A stretch of 64,000 nt of DNA from Pelagivirga sediminicola (GTDB lineage Bacteria; Pseudomonadota; Alphaproteobacteria; Rhodobacterales; Rhodobacteraceae). The notes under the pieces were generated by a model, which searched no databases, was not told the origin of the DNA, and saw only the letters and a program-made list of their open reading frames with translations. The translations under genes and the position numbers were made by a program. Positions 9,185 to 17,936 of the stretch are shown piece after piece (the first letter of the stretch is position 1; every line of letters begins with the position of its first letter). The stretch spans positions 39,459 to 103,458 of the forward strand of contig NZ_QCYH01000010.1 in NCBI RefSeq assembly GCF_003072125.1. The letters are read 5' to 3'.

Positions 9185-10585
9185 ATGAACGATCACGATC
9201 AGACACCGGACGCTCCTGCCCCCGAGGACGAGCGCGAGGGCGCCTACGATCTGGGCCGCCAGGCGGTGGCGCGGATCATCAATGCCGTCGACAATGACGA
9301 CCGCGCCGCGCTGATCGCCGAGCTGGAGCCGCTGCACCCCGCCGACATCGCCGATTTGCTGGAGCAGATCGACGCCTTCGACCGGCGGCGCCTGATCGAG
9401 CTTTATGGCGACGAATTCGACGGCGATATCCTGTCCGAGCTGGAGGATTCGATCCGCGAGGAGGTGCTGCGCTACCTCAACCCCGAGGTTCTGGCCGATG
9501 CGGTGCGCGAGCTGGATAGCGACGATGTGGTCGACCTGATCGAGGATCTGGAAGATCACGAGCAGGATGCCATTCTGGAAGTGTTGGAAGACAGCGACCG
9601 GATCGCGGTGCGCCAGTCGCTGACATATCCCGAATACTCGGCCGGGCGCCTGATGCAGCGCGAATTCGTCATGGCGCCCGAGCATTGGAACGTCGGCGAA
9701 GCGATTGATTTCATGCGCAATCAGCAGGAGCTGCCCGAGCAATTCTATCACATCATGCTGGTCGATCCCAAACTGCATCCCGTGGGGAATGTCACGCTGG
9801 GCAAGCTGATGTCATCGCGCCGCGAGGTCATGCTGAGCAGTCTGGTGGAGGACACGTTTCACGTCATACCGGTGACGCAGGACGAAGGCGACGTTGCCTA
9901 TGCGTTCAACCAGTATCATCTGATTTCGGCGCCCGTCGTGGACGAGAACGAGCGCCTTGTCGGCGTCATTACCATCGATGACGCCATGGCCGTTCTGGAC
10001 GACGAGCATGAGGAGGACATGCTGCGCCTCGCGGGTGTGGACGAGGAAAGCTCGCTGTCGGACTCGGTCGGCGCGACCGCGCGACGGCGGCTGCCATGGC
10101 TGGTGGTGAACCTTGTCACCGCGAACCTCGCCGCGCTGGTGATCTCGCGATTCGAGGCGACGATCGCGCAATTCGTCGCGCTGGCGGTGCTCATGCCCAT
10201 TGTCGCCTCGATGGGCGGCAACGCGGGCACGCAGGTGCTGACCGTGGCGGTGCGGGCGCTGGCGGCGCGCGATCTGACCGGCTCGAACGCGGTGCGCGTC
10301 GTGCGGCGCGAGGCGCTGGTCGGGCTGCTGAACGGCGGTGTCTTTGCCGTGCTGATGGGGGGCATGGGCTATGTCTGGTTCGGCTCGCCGGTGCTGGGCT
10401 ATGTGATCGCGGCGGCGATGGTGATCAACCTGACGGTGGCCGGGCTGGCCGGCACGCTGGTGCCACTTACGCTGGACCGGTTCGGGATCGACCCGGCGCT
10501 GGCCTCGGGCACCTTCGTGACCACGCTGACGGACGTGATCGGGTTCCTGTCCTTTCTGGGCCTTGCCACGATCTTCCTGCTATGA
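9185..10585 (+). CDS. mgtE: Magnesium transporter MgtE
   Basis: 466-residue inner-membrane Mg2+ channel. The N-terminal acidic superhelical domain (~30-135, e.g. LHPADIADLLEQID) and two CBS domains (~140-265) form the cytoplasmic Mg2+ sensor; about five membrane helices (~290-466) form the pore, with the conserved LMPIVASMGGNAGTQ. GGGAG precedes the ATG. The stop overlaps the next start (ATGA), so the cyclo-ligase is translationally coupled. Confidence 0.96.
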   Translation: MNDHDQTPDAPAPEDEREGAYDLGRQAVARIINAVDNDDRAALIAELEPLHPADIADLLEQIDAFDRRRLIELYGDEFDGDILSELEDSIREEVLRYLNPEVLADAVRELDSDDVVDLIEDLEDHEQDAILEVLEDSDRIAVRQSLTYPEYSAGRLMQREFVMAPEHWNVGEAIDFMRNQQELPEQFYHIMLVDPKLHPVGNVTLGKLMSSRREVMLSSLVEDTFHVIPVTQDEGDVAYAFNQYHLISAPVVDENERLVGVITIDDAMAVLDDEHEEDMLRLAGVDEESSLSDSVGATARRRLPWLVVNLVTANLAALVISRFEATIAQFVALAVLMPIVASMGGNAGTQVLTVAVRALAARDLTGSNAVRVVRREALVGLLNGGVFAVLMGGMGYVWFGSPVLGYVIAAAMVINLTVAGLAGTLVPLTLDRFGIDPALASGTFVTTLTDVIGFLSFLGLATIFLL

Positions 10586-11148
10586 GCGATCTGGCGCAGA
10601 TCAAGGCCGCCGCCCGCAAGGCGGCGTTTGCCCGGCGCAAGGCGGCGCATGAGGCGTGCCGCGGCGCCGCGGCGGGGCGCCTGAGCGAGGTTCTGGCCGG
10701 GTATCGCGGCGCGCCTTTGGCGGGCTACATGCCGATCCGGACCGAGATCGATCCGCTGCCCGCGATGCAAGAGGCGGCGGCGAATGGCCCGGTCTGCGTG
10801 CCAGTGATCGTGGGCGAGGGGCAGGCGCTGAAATTCTCGCGCTGGTGGCCGGGCGGCGCGATGAAGGACGGCCCGTTCGGCGCGCGTATCCCGCAGCTTG
10901 ATGATTTCATCACGCCGGAAATCCTGATCGTGCCGCTGGTGGCGTTCGATCGCGCGGGCGGGCGGCTGGGCTACGGCGGGGGCTTTTACGACCGCACGCT
11001 GGAGGGGCTGCGCAAGGCGGGCGGCGCGCTGGCCATCGGCTTTGCCTACGGCGCGCAAGAGGCGGCGGAGCTGCCGCTGGAGCCGACCGATCAGCCGCTG
11101 GACATGATCGTGACCGAGGCCGACGTGATCGAGTTCGGGCGCGCCTGA
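10582..11148 (+). CDS. 5-formyltetrahydrofolate cyclo-ligase
   Basis: 188 residues. Converts 5-formyl-THF to 5,10-methenyl-THF with ATP in one-carbon metabolism. Family motifs: basic N-terminal helices (AARKAAFARRKAA), YMPIRTEID, and the hallmark VPLVAFDRAGGRLGYGGGFYDRTL in the C-terminal half. Its ATG overlaps the mgtE stop by 4 nt. Ends just before a hairpin terminator. Confidence 0.94.
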   Translation: MSDLAQIKAAARKAAFARRKAAHEACRGAAAGRLSEVLAGYRGAPLAGYMPIRTEIDPLPAMQEAAANGPVCVPVIVGEGQALKFSRWWPGGAMKDGPFGARIPQLDDFITPEILIVPLVAFDRAGGRLGYGGGFYDRTLEGLRKAGGALAIGFAYGAQEAAELPLEPTDQPLDMIVTEADVIEFGRA

Positions 11149-11160
11149 TCTGTTGCTGCG

Positions 11161-11206
11161 CCCGGCGCAGAAGGTTGCGCCGGGAGTATTTTTGCCAAGA
11201 TGAAGC
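11161..11206 (+). terminator. Hairpin terminator with conserved GGGAGTATTTTTGCC tail (repeat copy 1)
   Basis: Perfect 9-bp stem CCCGGCGCA (11161-11169) / TGCGCCGGG (11176-11184), then AGTATTTTTGCCAAGATGAAGC. It ends the mgtE/cyclo-ligase operon. The same tail occurs behind two other genes in the window (16519-16560 and, on the minus strand, 29187-29232). Confidence 0.85.
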
Positions 11207-11218
11207 GGCGTGCCGCGC

Positions 11219-12469
11219 TTATCCCAGACGGATGAGCGCGTGGCGTTTCTTGCCCGCGCTCAGCTTGATCGGCTGGGCGAGGGCGGCGGCGTCGATCATC
11301 AGGCCGGCATCGGACAGCGGCGCATCGTCGAGCCGCGCGCCGTTCTCCGCGATCAGGCGTTTGGCATCCTTGCCGGATTTGGCAAGGCCCGCGCGCACGA
11401 TGAGCTGCACGATCGAGATGCCATCGGCCACTTCGGACGGCTCCAGCGTCAGGGTGGGCAGATCGTCGCCGACGCCGCCCTTCTCGAACACCTCTCGCGC
11501 GGTGGCCTCGGCAGCCTCGGCCGCCTCAGCGCCGTGCAGCAGGCTGGTCACCTCGTTCGCCAGGATGATCTTGGCCTCGTTGATTTCCGCGCCGCCAAGC
11601 GCGCCGAGCCGCTCGCACTCCTCCAGCGGCAGTTCGGTATAGAGCTTGAGGAAACGCCCGGTATCGGCATCGGTCGTGTTGCGCCAGAATTGCCAGAACG
11701 TGTAGGGGCTGCACATCTCGCCATTCAGCCAGATCGCACCATCGGCGGATTTGCCCATCTTGCGCCCGTCCGAGGTGGTCAGCAGCGGCGAAGTCAGGCC
11801 AAAGACCTGGCCGTCGATCACGCGGCGCGTCAGGTCGATGCCGTTGACGATATTGCCCCATTGGTCCGAGCCGCCCATCTGCAATGCGCAGCCATAACGG
11901 CGGTTCAGCTCCAGAAAATCATAGGCTTGCAGGATCATGTAGTTGAATTCGAGGAAGCTCAGAGATTGCTCGCGGTCGAGGCGCGATTTCACCGATTCAA
12001 ACGACAGCATCCGGTTGACCGAAAAATGCCGCCCGATGTCGCGCAGGAAATCGAGGTAGTTCAGCCCGTCCAGCCATTCGGCGTTGTTGACCATCATCGC
12101 ATCACGCGCGCCATCGCCATAGGTCAGGTATTGCGCAAAGACCTGCTGCATCCCGTCGATATTCTCGTCGATCACCTGCGGCGTCAGCAAGGGCCGCTCG
12201 TCGCTGCGAAAGCTGGGATCGCCCACCTTGGTGGTGCCGCCGCCCATCAGGGTGATCGGCTTGTGCCCGGTCTTTTGCAGCCAGCGCAGCATCATGATGT
12301 TCAGCAGATGGCCGATATGCAGCGATTTGGCGGTCGCGTCATAGCCGATATAGGTGGGCACCACGCCCGCCATCATCGCATCGTCCAGCCCCTGCAGGTC
12401 GGTGCAGTCGGCCAGATAGCCGCGCGATATCATCACGTTCAGGAATTCGGATTTCGGATGATAGGTCAT
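11219..12469 (-). CDS. tyrS: Tyrosyl-tRNA synthetase
   Basis: 416-residue class I aminoacyl-tRNA synthetase charging tRNA(Tyr). Motifs: LHIGHLL (HIGH) near residue 50, [30 protein letters not shown] (Tyr pocket; quoted in part), and [10 protein letters not shown] (KMSKS equivalent). A C-terminal S4 RNA-binding domain covers about the last 70 residues. Start chosen at the ATG for MTYHPKSEF (12469); upstream in-frame residues do not belong to the family. Confidence 0.97.
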   Translation of the reverse strand: MTYHPKSEFLNVMISRGYLADCTDLQGLDDAMMAGVVPTYIGYDATAKSLHIGHLLNIMMLRWLQKTGHKPITLMGGGTTKVGDPSFRSDERPLLTPQVIDENIDGMQQVFAQYLTYGDGARDAMMVNNAEWLDGLNYLDFLRDIGRHFSVNRMLSFESVKSRLDREQSLSFLEFNYMILQAYDFLELNRRYGCALQMGGSDQWGNIVNGIDLTRRVIDGQVFGLTSPLLTTSDGRKMGKSADGAIWLNGEMCSPYTFWQFWRNTTDADTGRFLKLYTELPLEECERLGALGGAEINEAKIILANEVTSLLHGAEAAEAAEATAREVFEKGGVGDDLPTLTLEPSEVADGISIVQLIVRAGLAKSGKDAKRLIAENGARLDDAPLSDAGLMIDAAALAQPIKLSAGKKRHALIRLG

Positions 12470-12532
12470 GGTGCTTGTCCCGGTCTGGTTTGCGCGGCAT
12501 GTATAGGGGCGCATCAGGCAAAGGAAAAGGCC

Positions 12533-13633
12533 ATGTTGAAGGCAGGGCGGTTATGGGCCTTGGGGGCGATGTCGGGCACGTCACTGGACGGGGTCGATGC
12601 GGCGATGATCGACACCGACGGCGAGGCGATTTACGGCTTTGGCGCCAGCCGCTACCGGCCCTATTCGGCCGGGGAGCAGGCGGTTCTGGCCGCCGCGCTG
12701 GGGCGCTGGCCGGGGGATGATCTGGACGCGGCGGCGCGCGTTGTCATGCAGGCGCATATCGAGGCGTTGAGCGGTTTTGACGCGGCGCAGCTGGTCGGCT
12801 TTCACGGCCAGACCCTCGCGCATGAGCCGCAGGGGCGCGGCACGCATCAGCTGGGCGATGGGGCGGCCTTGGCCGAGGCGCTGGGTGTGCCCGTGGTCTG
12901 GAATTTCCGCAGCGCCGATGTGCGGCTGGGCGGGCAGGGCGCGCCGCTGGCGCCGTTCTTTCACTTTGCCTGCGCAAAATATATCGGGGCGGATGTGCCT
13001 GTCGCGTTTCTCAATCTGGGCGGCGTGGGCAATCTGACCTGGGTCGATCCCGGCGCGCGGCGTCCCGAAGATGATGGGGCGCTGATCGCGTTTGACACCG
13101 GCCCGGCCAATGCGCCGATCAATGATCTGATGATGGCGCGCCGGGGCGTGCCCTATGACGAGGGCGGCAGGCTGGCGCGCGGCGGCACCGTGGCCGAGGG
13201 CGCGCTTGAGATGTTTCTGGACGAGGCCTATTTTCTGAAGATGCCGCCGAAATCGCTGGACCGCGACGCCTTCGCCGACATGATCGGGCTGGTAGGGGAG
13301 TTGAGCGATGCGGATGCCGCCGCAACCCTTACCGCCATGTCCGCCGCCGGTGTGTTGCGCGGTATGGAGCATTGTCCGGCCCCGCCCGCGCGCCTTCTGG
13401 TGACTGGCGGCGGGCGGCATAATCCGGTGATGATGGACATGCTGCGCGCCGCGCTCGATTGCGAGGTGGCGCCGGTCGAGGATGTGGGCCTCGATGGCGA
13501 CATGCTGGAGGCGCAGGCATTCGGCTATCTGGCGGTGCGCGTGGCGCGGGGGCTGCCCACCTCTTGCGCCAGCACGACGGGCGTGCGCGCGGCGGTGTCG
13601 GGCGGCACGCTCAGCCGGCCGGGGGGCGGCTGA
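12533..13633 (+). CDS. anmK: Anhydro-N-acetylmuramic acid kinase
   Basis: 366 residues. Phosphorylates and hydrolyses 1,6-anhydro-MurNAc from peptidoglycan turnover to MurNAc-6-P. The ATP-binding opening [34 protein letters not shown] and [11 protein letters not shown] are all AnmK signatures. AAGGAAAAGG precedes ATG 12533. Divergent from tyrS and coupled to the next gene through TGATG. Confidence 0.95.
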   Translation: MLKAGRLWALGAMSGTSLDGVDAAMIDTDGEAIYGFGASRYRPYSAGEQAVLAAALGRWPGDDLDAAARVVMQAHIEALSGFDAAQLVGFHGQTLAHEPQGRGTHQLGDGAALAEALGVPVVWNFRSADVRLGGQGAPLAPFFHFACAKYIGADVPVAFLNLGGVGNLTWVDPGARRPEDDGALIAFDTGPANAPINDLMMARRGVPYDEGGRLARGGTVAEGALEMFLDEAYFLKMPPKSLDRDAFADMIGLVGELSDADAAATLTAMSAAGVLRGMEHCPAPPARLLVTGGGRHNPVMMDMLRAALDCEVAPVEDVGLDGDMLEAQAFGYLAVRVARGLPTSCASTTGVRAAVSGGTLSRPGGG

Positions 13634-14364
13634 TGAAGTATGTGCTGAACGACGGCGCCGGGGCCGGTGCGCGGCTGGGCCTGATCGTGCTGGCGACGGA
13701 TGAGACGCTGGAATTCGAGGCGCGGCGGATGCTGGCGCGGCGGGGCGCCGTGCTGTTGCACACGCGCATCCCGGTGGCCACCACGATCACCCCCGAGACG
13801 CTGGCGCAGATGGACGCGGCCATGCCCGCCGCCGCCGCGCTGCTGCCCGCCGGGCTGGACGCGATCGGATATGCCTGCACGTCGGGGGCCACCGTGATCG
13901 GGCCAAAGCGCGTGCGCGAGCAGATCCGCAGCATCCATCCCGCGGCAGAGGTCACCGATCCGATCAGCGCGGCGCGCGCCGCATTGCAGCATTTGGGCGC
14001 CCGGCGGATCGGCATGGTCACGCCCTATCTGCCCAGCGTCACCGCGCCCATATGCGCGCTGTTGGGCGCAAGCGGTATCGAGATCGCGCATCAGACCAGC
14101 TTTGCCGAGCCGGATGATCGCCGCGTCGCGCGGATCGATCCTGCCTCGACCCGCGCGGCGCTGCTGGAGGCGGCGAAGGCGCCGGGGGTCGATGCGCTTT
14201 TTGCCAGTTGCACGAATTTGCAGACCTTCGACATCATTGACGACGTCGAGGCGATCACCGGGTTGCCGGTGGTCACGTCCAATCAGGCGCTGCTATGGCA
14301 CATGCTGAGACTTGCGGGCGAGGGTGCCGGGGGCTGGGGTCCAGGGCTGCTGTTTCGCGCGTGA
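13633..14364 (+). CDS. Asp/Glu racemase superfamily protein (maleate isomerase/arylmalonate decarboxylase-like)
   Basis: 243 residues. Two catalytic-type cysteines sit in YACTSGAT (about residue 83) and FASCTNLQ (about 197), the paired-Cys arrangement of the maleate cis-trans isomerase/AMDase branch. MVTPYLPSV is also family-like. Cytoplasmic; substrate cannot be read from sequence. Its ATG overlaps the anmK stop. Confidence 0.85.
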   Translation: MKYVLNDGAGAGARLGLIVLATDETLEFEARRMLARRGAVLLHTRIPVATTITPETLAQMDAAMPAAAALLPAGLDAIGYACTSGATVIGPKRVREQIRSIHPAAEVTDPISAARAALQHLGARRIGMVTPYLPSVTAPICALLGASGIEIAHQTSFAEPDDRRVARIDPASTRAALLEAAKAPGVDALFASCTNLQTFDIIDDVEAITGLPVVTSNQALLWHMLRLAGEGAGGWGPGLLFRA

Positions 14365-14431
14365 CGCGGCGCTTTGCCATCAGGGGGCAAAGCCCCATAT
14401 TGGGACGAATGACAGGGGCGAGGACCACAGG

Positions 14432-15730
14432 ATGACAGACCGGCAAGAGACCGCGCAGCGCGCGCAGATCACGCGCGCCGAGGCGCAGGGCGTGCGCTAT
14501 GCCGCCGAGTTGGAGGGCCATGTGCGCTGGCTGGACGGGATCACCGGCGCCGCGCTGGGGGTGCTGGCGACGGCATCGGGGATCTACACATATCTGGGGG
14601 TGTCGTCCCTGCTGGATGATGACGGCGCGCTCAGCTTTTTCGCCGCCGCCTCTTATTCGATTGCCGTGTCGGTCGGGATTTTCGTCTTTTGGTCGTATCT
14701 GATGCGGCTTTTGCCGTCGGTGCGCACGATGGCGTCGCGCATCGGGCTGCTGGTGTCGATGGGTATCGGATCGCTGGCGATCATCGCCATGTCGTCATGG
14801 TTGAACGCCGCCGCGTTGGCCGGGTCTGCGGCGGTGGAGCAGCATCTGGCCAAGACGGTGCAGGAGTATCAGGCGTCGCTGGAGCAGGCCAACCTGATCG
14901 CCGTGTCGGCGCAGGGGCTGGAGCGGGACGTCGCCCGCGTGCGCCAGTCCTTCGAGGATCTGGGCGCGCAGGAGGCCGATGGCGGGCTGTCGGGCCTTGC
15001 GGGCCGGGGCGCGGTGTTTCGCGTGCTCAGCCAGAAATCGGACGAGCTGCGCGGGCTGGAGGCGCAGATCGCGACGCAGCAGCCGCTGGTCGATGCGGCA
15101 TTTGCCGAGGGCAACGCGACCCTGTCGCGGATGCGCGCGCTGACGGTGGAGCCGGGCCCGGTCGAGCCGCGCTCGGTCCAGTTCTCCGAGGAGGCGGTGC
15201 GCCTTGCCGGGCTGATCGCGCAGTTGCGCCAGCTGTCGGTTGCCCCGCTGGTGTCGCGCGCGGCGCAGGATCTCGCTGCGTCGGTGGTGCTGCCGGAGCT
15301 GGACGGGCGCTCTGATGCCGCGCGCGGCGATCAGCAAAGCACGATCACGTCGGTGCTGGAGGTGCTGGGCCAGCGCGCCACGACGCTGCGCAGCGCGGCC
15401 GAGGCGGTGGTGGCAATGCCGCCGCCGAGCGACACGACCTATACGCCGATCTCGACCGCCGATGCGGTGATCCGCTACGCGGGCAATTTCGCGCCGTCAT
15501 GGGCGGGGGCGATTGCGATTGACCTGCTGCCTGCCGTGCTGGTCTTCATCCTGATGGTCACGCAGGCCGCCATAAGGTCCGGCCGCGAGGGCGTGGGCAT
15601 CGAGCAGACGCTGACCCTGTCCGAGCTGCGCGCGGCGATGATGGTGCTGCACGAGATGGACGAGGTCCGCCATCCAGCGGGCGCAGGTGCGGAGGCGCAG
15701 GAGCCGCCCAGCTCAGGCCCCGCGGCATGA
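14432..15730 (+). CDS. Hypothetical polytopic membrane protein with long coiled-coil insert
   Basis: 432 residues. Three hydrophobic segments lie in about residues 30-135 (LGVLATASGIYTYLGV; SIAVSVGIFVFWSYL; IGLLVSMGIGSLAIIA), then ~230 residues of helical, Gln/Ala/Glu-rich sequence likely to be coiled coil, and one final membrane helix (AIAIDLLPAVLVFILMV). ATG 14432 with GGA upstream. The stop overlaps the next gene's ATG, so the two products probably act together at the inner membrane. Family not recognised. Confidence 0.8.
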   Translation: MTDRQETAQRAQITRAEAQGVRYAAELEGHVRWLDGITGAALGVLATASGIYTYLGVSSLLDDDGALSFFAAASYSIAVSVGIFVFWSYLMRLLPSVRTMASRIGLLVSMGIGSLAIIAMSSWLNAAALAGSAAVEQHLAKTVQEYQASLEQANLIAVSAQGLERDVARVRQSFEDLGAQEADGGLSGLAGRGAVFRVLSQKSDELRGLEAQIATQQPLVDAAFAEGNATLSRMRALTVEPGPVEPRSVQFSEEAVRLAGLIAQLRQLSVAPLVSRAAQDLAASVVLPELDGRSDAARGDQQSTITSVLEVLGQRATTLRSAAEAVVAMPPPSDTTYTPISTADAVIRYAGNFAPSWAGAIAIDLLPAVLVFILMVTQAAIRSGREGVGIEQTLTLSELRAAMMVLHEMDEVRHPAGAGAEAQEPPSSGPAA

Positions 15731-16515
15731 GTGATGCGCCCAAGGGATGGGACGCGCGCCGCGTGCTCTATGCGGTGCTGGGCCTGCAACTGGTCATGGC
15801 GGGGCTGCTGGCGGGCTCGGACGTGCTGGGGGCGCTGCCGCGTCTGGTCTGGCCCTCGAAACTGCCGGGGATGGAGGCGCCCGTCGCGCCGGGCGATCAG
15901 ACCCGCCGTTACGCGCCGCGCGACACGCCGCTGCCACCCCGTGCGCCGGGCGCGCCCGAGCGGCCCTATCGCAACAGTGGCGACATGCCCGCGCGGCTGG
16001 AGTTTCTGCGGACGGGCGACACCCTGCACCTGACGGGCGAGATTGCGCCGGGTGATGACGTGCGCTTTGCCAAGCAGCTGGAGGCCGAGGAGGGCCTTGC
16101 GCGGGCGGCGATCAACAGCCCCGGCGGATCCGTGCGCGACGCGCTGACGATCGGGCGCGCGCTGCGCGAGGCGGGATTGCAGACGCAGATCGAGGCGGGG
16201 GATATCTGCTTTTCCGCCTGTCCGTATATTCTGGCGGCGGGCGTGACGCGCCGCGTGGGCGAAGGGGCGCAGGTGGGGGTGCATCAGCATTACTTTGGCA
16301 AGAACACCGTGCTGCCCGCGTTTCTGGCGGTGTCCGACATTCAGCGCGGTCAGGGCGAGGTGATGGAATATCTGGACGATATGGGCGTCGATCTGCGGCT
16401 GATGCGGCCGGCCCTCGCAACGCCGCCCGAGGAAATCTACGTATTGCTGGAAGAAGAAATGCGCGAGTGGGGTCTTGTCACCGAAGAGCCCGGCAGCGAG
16501 GGCGGGGACGGCTGA
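15727..16515 (+). CDS. ClpP/SppA-like periplasmic protein (COG3904-type), membrane anchored
   Basis: 262 residues with an N-terminal hydrophobic anchor (YAVLGLQLVMAGLLAG). The C-terminal ~160 residues have the crotonase/ClpP fold pattern: INSPGGSVRDALTIGRAL, then GDICFSACPYILAAG with the candidate nucleophile Ser in SACPY, and a following VGVHQHYF that could supply His. Such proteins resemble serine peptidases but activity is unproved. Coupled by ATGA to the preceding membrane protein. Confidence 0.8.
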   Translation: MSDAPKGWDARRVLYAVLGLQLVMAGLLAGSDVLGALPRLVWPSKLPGMEAPVAPGDQTRRYAPRDTPLPPRAPGAPERPYRNSGDMPARLEFLRTGDTLHLTGEIAPGDDVRFAKQLEAEEGLARAAINSPGGSVRDALTIGRALREAGLQTQIEAGDICFSACPYILAAGVTRRVGEGAQVGVHQHYFGKNTVLPAFLAVSDIQRGQGEVMEYLDDMGVDLRLMRPALATPPEEIYVLLEEEMREWGLVTEEPGSEGGDG

Positions 16516-16518
16516 ACG

Positions 16519-16560
16519 CGCCGGAGCCTCCGGCGGGAGTATTTCGCGCCAGGATGAAGG
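16519..16560 (+). repeat. Hairpin plus GGGAGTATTT tail (repeat copy 2)
   Basis: Palindrome CGCCGGAG (16519-16526) / CTCCGGCG (16528-16535), then GGAGTATTTCGCGCCAGGATGAAGG, a diverged copy of the tail at 11185. It lies right after the ClpP-like gene and before a convergent gene; probable terminator. Confidence 0.65.
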
Positions 16561-16573
16561 CGCGCGCCGCGCG

Positions 16574-17758
16574 TCAGCGGGTCAGGCTGCGCATGCCGCG
16601 ATCGAGGCCGTCCAGCGTCATCGGAACCATGCGGCCCTCGAATATCTGGTGGATCATCTGGGTGGACTGGGTGTAGGGCCACTGCGCTTCGGGCACCGGG
16701 TTGATCCACAGGTTCGACGGCCATTTGGCGCGGGCGCGCTGCAGCCATGTCTGGCCCGGCTCCTCGTTCCAGTGCTCGTTCGCGCCGCCGACATAGGCGA
16801 TCTCGTAGGGGGACATGGCCGCGTCGCCCACGAAGATGCAGCGATAATCGGGCCCGTATGTGTTCAGGATGTCCCAGGTCGGGGTCTTTTCGCTCCACCG
16901 GCGGCGGTTGTCGCGCCAGACGCCCTCGTAAAGGCAATTGTGGAAATAGAAGTGCTCAAGATGGCTGAATTCGGCCCGGGCCGCCGAGAAAAGCTCTTCC
17001 ACCAGCTTGATATGCGGGTCCATCGAGCCGCCGACATCCAGAAACAGCAGCACCTTGGCGGCATTGCGCCGCTCGGCCTGCGTCTGGACGTCAAGATAGC
17101 CCTTTTGCGCGGTGGCGCGGATCGTGCCGGGCAGGTCCAGTTCCTCTGCGGCGCCGTCGCGCGCCCATTGGCGCAGGCGGCGCAGCGCCATCTTGATGTT
17201 GCGCGTGCCCAGCTCGACATCGCCGGCCAGATTTGCGAAATCGCGGCGATCCCAGACCTTGACCGCGCGGCGGTGGCGCGATTCGTGCTGACCGATGCGG
17301 ATGCCTTCGGGATTGTAGCCATAGGCGCCGAAGGGCGAGGTGCCGGCCGTGCCGATCCATTTGTTGCCGCCCTGGTGGCGCCCCTTTTGCTCCTCAAGGC
17401 GCTTTTTCAGCGTCTCCATCAGCTTGTCGAAGCCGCCGAGCGCCGCGATCTCGGCCCGCTCTTCGGCGCTCAGATGCTTTTCGGCCATCTTGCGCAGCCA
17501 GTCTTCGGGCAACTCGACCGCGTTCATCACGTCGGCGTGCGTGATCGCATCGAGCCCGTCGAAGGCGGCGGCAAAGGCGCGGTCGAACCGGTCGATCAGC
17601 CGCTCGTCCTTCACCATCGCGGCGCGGGCGAGGAAATAGAAGCCTTCGGTGTCATAGGTGACAAGGTTCGCGCCGACCGCTTCGAGAAATGTCAGGTATT
17701 CGCGCAGGGAGACGGGCAGGCCCGCGTCGCGCAGATGCTGAAAGAAGGGCAGGAACAT
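16574..17758 (-). CDS. VWA domain protein (CoxE-like), MoxR partner
   Basis: 394 residues, no signal peptide. The helical N-terminal half contains YLTFLEAVGANLVTYD. The C-terminal half is a von Willebrand A fold with a MIDAS-like FLDVGGSMDPHIKLVEEL and later FVGDAAMSPYE. The MIDAS reads DxGxS rather than DxSxS. MoxR AAA+ ATPases and VWA proteins usually work as pairs to insert metals or remodel complexes, and a MoxR gene lies 1.7 kb upstream on the same strand. Ends near the GGAGTATTT repeat. Confidence 0.88.
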   Translation of the reverse strand: MFLPFFQHLRDAGLPVSLREYLTFLEAVGANLVTYDTEGFYFLARAAMVKDERLIDRFDRAFAAAFDGLDAITHADVMNAVELPEDWLRKMAEKHLSAEERAEIAALGGFDKLMETLKKRLEEQKGRHQGGNKWIGTAGTSPFGAYGYNPEGIRIGQHESRHRRAVKVWDRRDFANLAGDVELGTRNIKMALRRLRQWARDGAAEELDLPGTIRATAQKGYLDVQTQAERRNAAKVLLFLDVGGSMDPHIKLVEELFSAARAEFSHLEHFYFHNCLYEGVWRDNRRRWSEKTPTWDILNTYGPDYRCIFVGDAAMSPYEIAYVGGANEHWNEEPGQTWLQRARAKWPSNLWINPVPEAQWPYTQSTQMIHQIFEGRMVPMTLDGLDRGMRSLTR

Positions 17759-17765
17759 CGCGCCG

Positions 17766-17933
17766 TCAGAGCGCCGCGCGCGTTATGAAGATCGTGACAA
17801 ACAGCCCGACCAGCGCGAGGATCAACGCAAAGACGGCGGCATATTGTGCGATGTCGGCGGCGCTGCCCTTGCGGCGGCGTGCGACGAGCGCGCCGGTCAG
17901 GGCGCCGATCACGGCCGCGATGATGATGATCAT
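17766..17933 (-). CDS. Small two-helix membrane protein (55 aa)
   Basis: Short gene starting MIIIIAAVIGALTGALVARR and ending TIFITRAAL. It has two hydrophobic helices joined by a basic RRRKGSAADIA loop. It ends 8 bp before the VWA start and begins 4 bp after the upstream lipoprotein stop, so it is part of the same operon. GC and spacing support a real gene; family not recognised. Confidence 0.7.
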   Translation of the reverse strand: MIIIIAAVIGALTGALVARRRKGSAADIAQYAAVFALILALVGLFVTIFITRAAL

Positions 17934-17936
17934 AGA

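Noticed and set aside
11210..12532. 441-residue plus-strand extension in frame with anmK
   Set aside because: It is antisense to tyrS; AnmK homology begins at ATG 12533, which has its own ribosome site.
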